Shown here: positions 1 to 4,686 of the stretch, in pieces
Layout of the letters: every line of letters begins with the position of its first letter
How positions within the stretch are numbered: position 1 is the first letter of the stretch
DNA from: Roseburia sp.
GTDB lineage: Bacteria; Bacillota; Clostridia; Lachnospirales; Lachnospiraceae
Assembly (NCBI GenBank): GCA_017621905.1
Contig: JAGASC010000349.1
Location: 1 to 5,241 of the forward strand
Reading direction: 5' to 3'
DNA: 5,241 nucleotides
Translations under genes and position numbers: made by a program
Notes under the pieces: generated by a model
Seen by the model: only the letters and a program-made list of their open reading frames with translations
The model's database searches: none
What the model was told of the DNA's origin: nothing

Positions 1-1266
1 ACAGGTAGAAAATCCAAGTTTCTTTGCTTCCAGAACGCGCTGCTCTGCCATGCTCACTGCGCGCACCTCACCGCTCAACCCTACTTCACCAAAGCATATT
101 GTTTTTTCATCAATTGCCCGGTCCTTGTAGCTTGAGATAACTGCTAAAACAATGCCAAGATCAATGGCAGGCTCATTCATGCGAATTCCTCCTGCAATAT
201 TGACATAGGCATCACAGTTTCCAAGCTGCAGCCCCAGTCTTTTTTCCAGTACTGCCATTAATAGATTTACTCTGTTAAAATCCGTACCCGCCGCCGTGCG
301 CCTCGGAATGCCCAAATTACTGTGGCACACCAGTGCCTGCACCTCCAAAAGTATGGGCCGTGTTCCTTCCATGGAGCAGGCAACAACAGAACCAGAAGCC
401 CCCTCCGGCTTTCCGCTCAGCATAAATTCTGAAGGGTTGGCCACTTCTATGAGACCATCCTGACGCATTTCAAATACACCTATTTCATTGGTAGAGCCAA
501 AACGATTCTTCACACCGCGCAGGATACGATAGGCCGCATGACGATCCCCTTCAAAGTAGAGTACGGTATCCACCATATGTTCTAACACTCTTGGTCCGGC
601 CACGACACCTTCCTTTGTCACGTGTCCTACGATAAATATGGAAATCCCCATTCCTTTTGCGATCTGCATCAAAGTTCCTGTTGACTCCCGTACCTGTGAA
701 ACGCTTCCCGGGGCCGATGCCACCTCCTCGTTGTACATGGTCTGTATCGAATCTATGACAACCACCTGGGGCTTTTCCCTGTCTATCACAGTTTTAATTG
801 TATCCAGATTTGTTTCGCACAGTAAACTCAAACTGTCACGAAAAGTACCGATTCGCTCCGCTCTGATTTTTATCTGCTGAAGAGATTCTTCCCCCGATAT
901 GTAGAGCACCTTTATCCCATTTTCCGAGAGATTCCGGCACACCTGTAAAAGCAGGGTCGATTTGCCGATTCCCGGATCACCGCCCACCAACACCAACGAC
1001 CCTTGTACAATTCCACCTCCGAGAACACGGTCAAGTTCCTTCATATTAGTAGAAACCCGTTTATCCTGAGTCATTTGGATTGCCGAAAGGGGAACTGCCT
1101 TTGCCGTCTCATTGCCGGGCATCTTCCCTTTTCCTGCACTTTTTTTATCGATCATTTCCTCCACGAAGGTATTCCATTCATGACAACCGGGACACTGCCC
1201 CATCCATTTCGATGACTCATATCCGCAATTCTGGCAAAAAAATACCGTTGTTTTTCCTTTTGCCAT
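1..1266 (-). CDS. radA: DNA repair protein RadA/Sms, 3' end cut by window edge
   Basis: RadA is a RecA-like, DnaB-type ATPase that promotes branch migration of recombination intermediates in cytoplasmic recombinational repair. The 422 visible codons hold the whole family layout in order: an N-terminal C4 zinc finger (C11, C14, C25, C28), Walker A GGDPGIGKST (residues 95-104), Walker B ending at D172 (VVVIDS), the RadA signature KNRFG (253-257), and the Lon-protease-like C-terminal domain from about 270, including GEVGLSGEVRAV. Family members are about 450-460 residues, so roughly 30-35 C-terminal residues lie beyond base 1. The start is ATG at 1266, supported by GGGAGGA 8 nt upstream (1275-1281) and by the typical MAKGKTTVFFCQNCG opening. 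No frameshift or lost key residue is visible. It follows the 136-residue gene but is separated from it by a terminator and a mobile element, so it may be transcribed independently. Identification is very secure. Confidence 0.97.
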   Translation of the reverse strand, partial: MAKGKTTVFFCQNCGYESSKWMGQCPGCHEWNTFVEEMIDKKSAGKGKMPGNETAKAVPLSAIQMTQDKRVSTNMKELDRVLGGGIVQGSLVLVGGDPGIGKSTLLLQVCRNLSENGIKVLYISGEESLQQIKIRAERIGTFRDSLSLLCETNLDTIKTVIDREKPQVVVIDSIQTMYNEEVASAPGSVSQVRESTGTLMQIAKGMGISIFIVGHVTKEGVVAGPRVLEHMVDTVLYFEGDRHAAYRILRGVKNRFGSTNEIGVFEMRQDGLIEVANPSEFMLSGKPEGASGSVVACSMEGTRPILLEVQALVCHSNLGIPRRTAAGTDFNRVNLLMAVLEKRLGLQLGNCDAYVNIAGGIRMNEPAIDLGIVLAVISSYKDRAIDEKTICFGEVGLSGEVRAVSMAEQRVLEAKKLGFSTC

Positions 1267-1274
1267 TTCCCTTT

Positions 1275-1281
1275 TCCTCCC
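1275..1281 (-). promoter_or_regulatory. Ribosome binding site of radA
   Basis: GGGAGGA on the minus strand, 8 nt before the ATG at 1266. It fixes the radA start and leaves only a 38-nt stretch between the start codon and the mobile element upstream. Confidence 0.85.
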
Positions 1282-1320
1282 ACTCAATATTAAAAAGAAT
1301 TGAAGTAACTGTTCAGGTCA

Positions 1321-1345
1321 GGACCATGCATTTACTGCATGGTCC
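1321..1345. repeat. Perfect 10-bp hairpin inside the MITE
   Basis: GGACCATGCA (1321-1330) pairs perfectly with TGCATGGTCC (1336-1345) around the loop TTTAC. No T-tract follows in either direction, so it is structural DNA/RNA of the element and not an intrinsic terminator. Confidence 0.8.
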
Positions 1346-1370
1346 GTGAGAAAACCTAAATATTTTGAGA

Positions 1371-1406
1371 GCAAGCCCCATCGCGGAGCGATTTTCATGG
1401 GCTTGC
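1371..1406. repeat. Compound hairpin inside the MITE
   Basis: GCAAGCCC (1371-1378) pairs with GGGCTTGC (1399-1406). Inside it, ATCGC (1380-1384) pairs with GCGAT (1388-1392) around a GGA loop. Together with the 1321-1345 hairpin and the foldable right end, it would give any transcript through the element three consecutive stem-loops. Confidence 0.7.
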
Positions 1407-1446
1407 GGTCGTAACTGTGAGGGTACTGAACAGTTACGAATTGAAT

Positions 1447-1493
1447 AAAAAAGCTGGTACAAACAAATACATTATCGTATTTGCACCAGCTTT
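1447..1493 (-). terminator. Rho-independent terminator after the 136-residue gene
   Basis: On the minus strand, AAAGCTGGT (1485-1493) pairs perfectly with ACCAGCTTT (1450-1458). An inner stem CAAATAC/GTATTTG (1464-1470 with 1477-1483) sits across a small internal loop, with loop GATAAT. The outer stem runs directly into a T6 tract (1447-1452). The dyad begins 65 nt past the stop of the 136-residue gene and ends just before the target duplication of the mobile element. It should end the transcript before radA, so radA depends on readthrough or on a promoter in the next ~180 bp. Confidence 0.85.
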
Positions 1494-1557
1494 CCATTTT
1501 TCATATATCTCTTTCTATCGTTCTTGTTGCTTTGTCTCTGACAAGGCAGGCGCTATA

Positions 1558-1968
1558 CTAGCACTTTTTAATGCTTACTGCAACCGGATGTTCTCCCAGT
1601 TCTACACTGAGACTAAGCTTTCCGCCAAGATTGGTCTTCATCTTTCCTGCATCGGCATTATCAATGGTAATGTCGTATTCAGCTTCGCTCTCCAATTCTA
1701 CGGTAACCTGCGCATCCTCGTCACCTTCTACCATAAAGGTTATCCCCGTATCATTTGCGTTCAAATCAGTAACCGTTGTTCCCGGAACCGATTCATATAC
1801 AAACATACCATTGCGCTCTAATTTGGTAATCTCCTGGCAGGTCTTTACCTTATATACATCTCCCTGATGCTCGAAATTGTCAAGTTTCGCTTTTGCATGC
1901 AACGAGTAATCACCAAAGCTGAGTGTTCCATCTGCTTCTGAACGAATTAATTCTTTAATAACAGCCAT
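1558..1968 (-). CDS. Conserved protein of unknown function, 136 residues
   Basis: A small soluble protein opening MAVIKELIRSEADGTLSFGDY and ending in IKKC. It has no signal peptide or membrane segment. It is acidic and rich in V/T/E/D with alternating polar and hydrophobic residues, suggesting mainly beta strands. There is a single cysteine in the body (C59 in KTCQEI) and one at the C-terminus. I recall close relatives as widespread small proteins of Lachnospiraceae, sometimes labelled 'endosialidase' in databases; nothing in this sequence supports an enzyme of that kind, because it is far too short and has no recognisable catalytic motif. The start at 1968 is chosen because GGGAGGA lies 4 nt upstream. 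An in-frame ATG at 2013 would add 15 basic residues but has no good ribosome binding site. It has its own probable promoter and a strong terminator, so it is likely a monocistronic unit between clpC and radA. Reality as a gene is secure; function is unknown. Confidence 0.9.
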   Translation of the reverse strand: MAVIKELIRSEADGTLSFGDYSLHAKAKLDNFEHQGDVYKVKTCQEITKLERNGMFVYESVPGTTVTDLNANDTGITFMVEGDEDAQVTVELESEAEYDITIDNADAGKMKTNLGGKLSLSVELGEHPVAVSIKKC

Positions 1969-1972
1969 TTTA

Positions 1973-1979
1973 TCCTCCC
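1973..1979 (-). promoter_or_regulatory. Ribosome binding site deciding the start of the 136-residue protein
   Basis: GGGAGGA on the minus strand, 4 nt before the ATG at 1968. It is nearly the same GGAGGATAAAA context as at clpC. It favours this start over the upstream in-frame ATG at 2013. Confidence 0.85.
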
Positions 1980-2032
1980 GTAATGCTGCCGCACATTTTT
2001 TGCGACGCATCACTTTCTCGTATTTTTGTAAC

Positions 2033-2048
2033 GTTATTATATAATAAC
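2033..2048. repeat. 16-bp perfect palindrome over the -10 box
   Basis: GTTATTATATAATAAC is identical to its reverse complement and includes the predicted TATAAT. It could be an operator for a dimeric repressor. It could also be an AT-rich coincidence, since a -10 box readily forms part of such a sequence. Confidence 0.6.
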
Positions 2049-2064
2049 TATTTTTTTATTTCCA
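2036..2064 (-). promoter_or_regulatory. Probable sigma-70 (SigA) promoter of the 136-residue gene
   Basis: On the minus strand, TGGAAA (2059-2064, 4 of 6 matches to TTGACA) is separated by 17 nt from a perfect TATAAT (2036-2041). The spacer contains an A7 run. Initiation would fall near 2029, giving a leader of about 60 nt before the start codon at 1968. The -10 lies inside the palindrome at 2033-2048. This suggests the gene is transcribed independently of clpC. Predicted from sequence only. Confidence 0.6.
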
Positions 2065-2112
2065 GTGATTTCACCAGATTTAACGAAAAATTAACTTTCG
2101 CAATTTCTAACT

Positions 2113-4563
2113 TTACTTTGTCGTAAAAGCTATGGCATTCTTTCGGATGGTCACCACCACATTTGTCCCTCTCTTGACCACGCCGGAAAGCAATTCCTCC
2201 GCCAGCTGGTCTTCGATTTCGTTTTGTATTTTTCTGCGCAGCGGCCTTGCCCCATATTTGGGGTCATACGCCTTCTCGACGATATAATTTTTCACTGCAT
2301 CACGCACGGTCAGTGTGATTCCCAGCTGGCTTTTACAGCGCTCGGAAAGTTCTTTCAGCATCAGGGTAACAATCTGCTTCATGTCTTCTTTGTTCAGAGA
2401 ACGGAATACGATTGTCTCGTCAATACGGTTTAAAAACTCCGGTTTAAAAATCCGGCGTACTTCCTCCATGACGCTGCTCTTCATCCGGTCATAGTTTTGT
2501 TTTTCGTCATTGCTTGACGCAAAGCCAAGCTTTTTGGGTTCTACAATGGCCTGGGCTCCCGCATTGGACGTCATGATGATGATGGTGTTTTTAAAATCCA
2601 CTTTTCGCCCCTGGGAATCGGTGATATGTCCGTCATCCAATACCTGAAGCAGAATATTGAATACATCCGGATGAGCCTTTTCTATTTCATCAAACAAAAT
2701 CACAGAGTATGGATTTCTACGCACTTTCTCACTGAGCTGTCCGCCATCCTCGTGTCCCACATAACCTGGCGGTGAACCAATCATTTTTGAAACACTGTGT
2801 TTTTCCATGTATTCGGACATATCTACACGTATCATGGACTGCTCGTTTCCGAAAACCGCCTCTGCCAATGCTTTTGAAATTTCTGTTTTTCCTACGCCGG
2901 TGGGTCCTAAAAACAGGAAAGAGCCAATGGGACGCTTGGGGTCTTTTAAGCCTACCCTGCCTCTGCGCACAGCCTTTGCCACCGCAGTCACTGCTTCCTC
3001 CTGACCAATAACGCGTTTATGGAGTGTTGCTTCCAGTTTGCGCAGCCGGGCCACCTCTCCCTCTGCCAGCTTCTTCACAGGAATTTTCGTCCAGCCTGAG
3101 ACAACCTCTGCAATTTCTTCTTCTCCAACCGTCAGATTTTTACGAAGAAGCTCTTTTTTGGATTTTTCTTCCAATTTGCGCAGTAAATTTTCCTGTTCTT
3201 CTTTTCTTTCTTTTGCTGCTTTTGCCGCCTCCAGATCGGATGCCATCAAGGCTTCCTCTAACTGTCTTGACTCCTCAGAAATCTGTTGTCTGATCTGCGC
3301 AGCTTCCTCCACGTGATATCCCACGCCAAGGCGTACTTTCGCGGAAGCTTCATCCATCAAATCAATGGCTTTATCCGGCAGAAAGCGGTCACTGATGTAA
3401 CGGGCTGACAACCGCACCGCTGCTGCTACCGCCTCATCCGTAATTGTGACGTGATGATGCTTTTCGTATTGTCCACGAAGACCTTTCAGTATCATAACTG
3501 CCGCTTCTTCCGTCGGTTCTTCCACCATAACCGGCTGGAAACGGCGTTCTAAGGTTGCATCCTTTTCGATATGTTTCCGGTACTCACCCACAGTGGTGGC
3601 ACCGATCATCTGGATTTCTCCCCTTGCCAGGGCAGGTTTTAAAATGTTGGAGGCATCCAGCGCTCCCTCTGCTCCTCCGGCTCCGATGATAGTGTGAAGC
3701 TCATCAACAAACAGAAGAACATTGCCCGCATGAGCCACCTCCCAGATTACTTTTTTAATGCGTTCTTCAAACTCTCCGCGGTATTTTGAACCGGCCACAA
3801 TTCCGGAAAGGTCTAAAGATACCACTCTTTTTCCCAATACGGTATCCGGTACCATGCCCGTTATAATGCGTTCCGCGATTCCCTCTACAATAGCTGTTTT
3901 TCCTACGCCGGGCTCGCCAATCAGGCAGGGGTTATTCTTAGTTCTCCTGCTTAAGATCTGAATTACACGGTCAATTTCTTCCTGTCTGCCCACCACGGGG
4001 TCCAGTCTTCCCTCACGGGCCAATTGGGTCAGATCCCGGGAATACTGATCCAGAACCGGTGTACCCTCAGCACTTTTCTTTCGTCCAGGTTTTCCGTTCT
4101 GAAAGTCTTCTTTATAAAGATTAACGTCCTCTCCCATGGCAATTAATGTATCCACATAGAGTTTTTGTATATTAACGGAAAGGGTATTCATCAATCTTGA
4201 TGCAACACAGTCGCTCTCTTTTATCATTGCGATTAAAATGTGCTCTGTTCCCGTTTTTTCCGAGTGGAAGCGTTCTGCCTCCTTTGCTGCATTTTCCAGT
4301 ACATGGGCTGCTCTCGGAGAATAACCCTCCGCTTCCAGTACTGCAGTGGGTTCCGAAGGCGCAATCAGTTCTTCGATCAGCTCCAGAATTTTTTCCAGTT
4401 CCACACCGTTATCACTTAATACCTGTGCTGCAACACCTGTTTTCTCTTTCAGCAGGCCCAGTAAAATGTGCTCCGTCCCTATATAATTATGGTGCAACGT
4501 TTTCGCCATACGCGAAGCAATATCGATTGCTTTTTTTGCCTTTGCTGTATATGATGTCTGCAT
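2113..4563 (-). CDS. clpC: ATP-dependent Clp protease ATP-binding subunit ClpC
   Basis: An AAA+ (Hsp100) unfoldase that threads protein substrates into ClpP for stress-related turnover. The 816 residues match the usual ClpC length of about 810-820. Order: N domain with two Clp repeats (about 3-145; GTEH motifs with E31 and E107), D1 with Walker A GEPGVGKT (216-223), pore loop KYRG (260-263), Walker B (D287, E288) and arginine-finger region ERR (339-341), a short coiled M domain (about 410-475), then D2 with Walker A GPTGVGKT (553-560), Walker B (D625, E626), pore loop GYVG (600-603), sensor-1 N667, finger R713 and sensor-2 GAR (771-773). LGF at 679-681 is the ClpP-docking tripeptide, so it works as a protease subunit. 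ClpB is excluded because its M domain is much longer. The start at 4563 (MQTSYTAKAKKA) has GGAGGA 5 nt upstream; the in-frame ATG at 4587 has no such site. The gene before it is a membrane protein, not mcsB, and no CtsR box is seen. Confidence 0.97.
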   Translation of the reverse strand: MQTSYTAKAKKAIDIASRMAKTLHHNYIGTEHILLGLLKEKTGVAAQVLSDNGVELEKILELIEELIAPSEPTAVLEAEGYSPRAAHVLENAAKEAERFHSEKTGTEHILIAMIKESDCVASRLMNTLSVNIQKLYVDTLIAMGEDVNLYKEDFQNGKPGRKKSAEGTPVLDQYSRDLTQLAREGRLDPVVGRQEEIDRVIQILSRRTKNNPCLIGEPGVGKTAIVEGIAERIITGMVPDTVLGKRVVSLDLSGIVAGSKYRGEFEERIKKVIWEVAHAGNVLLFVDELHTIIGAGGAEGALDASNILKPALARGEIQMIGATTVGEYRKHIEKDATLERRFQPVMVEEPTEEAAVMILKGLRGQYEKHHHVTITDEAVAAAVRLSARYISDRFLPDKAIDLMDEASAKVRLGVGYHVEEAAQIRQQISEESRQLEEALMASDLEAAKAAKERKEEQENLLRKLEEKSKKELLRKNLTVGEEEIAEVVSGWTKIPVKKLAEGEVARLRKLEATLHKRVIGQEEAVTAVAKAVRRGRVGLKDPKRPIGSFLFLGPTGVGKTEISKALAEAVFGNEQSMIRVDMSEYMEKHSVSKMIGSPPGYVGHEDGGQLSEKVRRNPYSVILFDEIEKAHPDVFNILLQVLDDGHITDSQGRKVDFKNTIIIMTSNAGAQAIVEPKKLGFASSNDEKQNYDRMKSSVMEEVRRIFKPEFLNRIDETIVFRSLNKEDMKQIVTLMLKELSERCKSQLGITLTVRDAVKNYIVEKAYDPKYGARPLRRKIQNEIEDQLAEELLSGVVKRGTNVVVTIRKNAIAFTTK

Positions 4564-4568
4564 TTTTA

Positions 4569-4574
4569 TCCTCC
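4569..4574 (-). promoter_or_regulatory. Ribosome binding site deciding the clpC start
   Basis: GGAGGA on the minus strand, 5 nt before ATG at 4563. It selects MQTSY as the N-terminus and excludes the 8-residue extension from the in-frame ATG at 4587. Confidence 0.85.
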
Positions 4575-4602
4575 ATTCTACCAGCAAATTGAAATATTTT
4601 TC

Positions 4603-4629
4603 GTAACTGTGCAGGTACTGAACAGTTAC
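4603..4629. mobile_element. 27-bp minimal MITE copy with 8-bp target duplication (copy 2)
   Basis: GTAACTGTGCAG (4603-4614) and CTGAACAGTTAC (4618-4629) are inverted ends, separated by only GTA, with 8 bp of perfect terminal inversion. The 27 bp match the right end of copy 1 (1411-1437) at 25 of 27 positions. The element is bounded by the perfect 8-bp direct repeat TATTTTTC (4595-4602 and 4630-4637), which differs from the duplication at copy 1. So this is an independent insertion and not a duplication of flanking DNA. It is most simply a MITE that lost its interior by recombination between the repeated ends. It lies in the clpC leader, 39 nt from the start codon. Confidence 0.8.
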
Positions 4630-4633
4630 TATT

Positions 4634-4646
4634 TTTCACTGTGAAA
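4634..4646. repeat. 13-bp interrupted palindrome beside MITE copy 2
   Basis: TTTCAC-T-GTGAAA is symmetrical around 4640 and overlaps the right target duplication. It may have been part of the target site or of the clpC control region. No known regulator can be assigned. Confidence 0.4.
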
Positions 4647-4686
4647 TACTCGGCAATTGAATAACCGAGGATTCCCGCTTGTTATC

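Larger units (their letters stand above)
1305..1437. mobile_element. 133-bp MITE with 12-bp inverted ends and 8-bp target duplication (copy 1)
   Basis: The element begins GTAACTGTTCAG (1305-1316) and ends with its exact reverse complement CTGAACAGTTAC (1426-1437). It is bounded by the perfect 8-bp direct repeat GAATTGAA (1297-1304 and 1438-1445), which is the footprint of a transposition. It is too short to encode a transposase and has no convincing ORF, so it fits a non-autonomous MITE. It contains a 10-bp perfect hairpin (1321-1330 with 1336-1345, TTTAC loop), a compound hairpin (1371-1406), and a right end (1411-1437) that is itself an inverted repeat. IS66-family elements are known for ends starting GTAA and for 8-bp duplications, so an IS66-type transposase is the likely mobiliser (inference). 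It lies between the terminator of the 136-residue gene and radA. Confidence 0.88.

Noticed and set aside
638..1349. Plus-strand ORFs opposite radA
   Set aside because: They are antisense to all conserved RadA motifs and have no supporting start signals.
1417..1821. 134-codon plus-strand ORF starting in the mobile element
   Set aside because: It overlaps the 136-residue gene antisense, includes the terminator dyad, has no good ribosome binding site and an unnatural composition rich in C, F and Y.
2085..2102. GCGAAA/TTTCGT dyad after clpC as a terminator
   Set aside because: It is a weak 6-bp stem including a G-T pair, with no T-tract after it; the end of the clpC transcript is not clear from sequence.
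4575..4583. Extended -10-like TGGTAGAAT just upstream of clpC
   Set aside because: It abuts the ribosome binding site, so initiation there would remove the site from the transcript.
2224..4592. Several plus-strand ORFs of 65-131 codons within clpC
   Set aside because: They are antisense shadows of a fully conserved gene, with proline/serine/leucine-rich low-complexity products.
1305..4629. CRISPR interpretation of the repeated sequence
   Set aside because: There are only two dispersed copies, each with its own target duplication, and no regular spacers.
1439..4664. Shared 10-mer AATTGAATAA beside copy 1 (1439) and upstream of copy 2 (4655)
   Set aside because: AT-rich and not placed equivalently relative to the elements; most likely chance.
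4649..4669. CTCGG/CCGAG dyad after the membrane-protein gene as a terminator
   Set aside because: The stem is only 5 bp with an 11-nt loop and no following T-run; readthrough into clpC seems likely.
4564..4686. CtsR (GGTCAAA direct repeats) or CIRCE operator before clpC
   Set aside because: No heptad pair and no TTAGCACTC-type inverted repeat is present in this interval; an operator could lie further upstream, outside the window.
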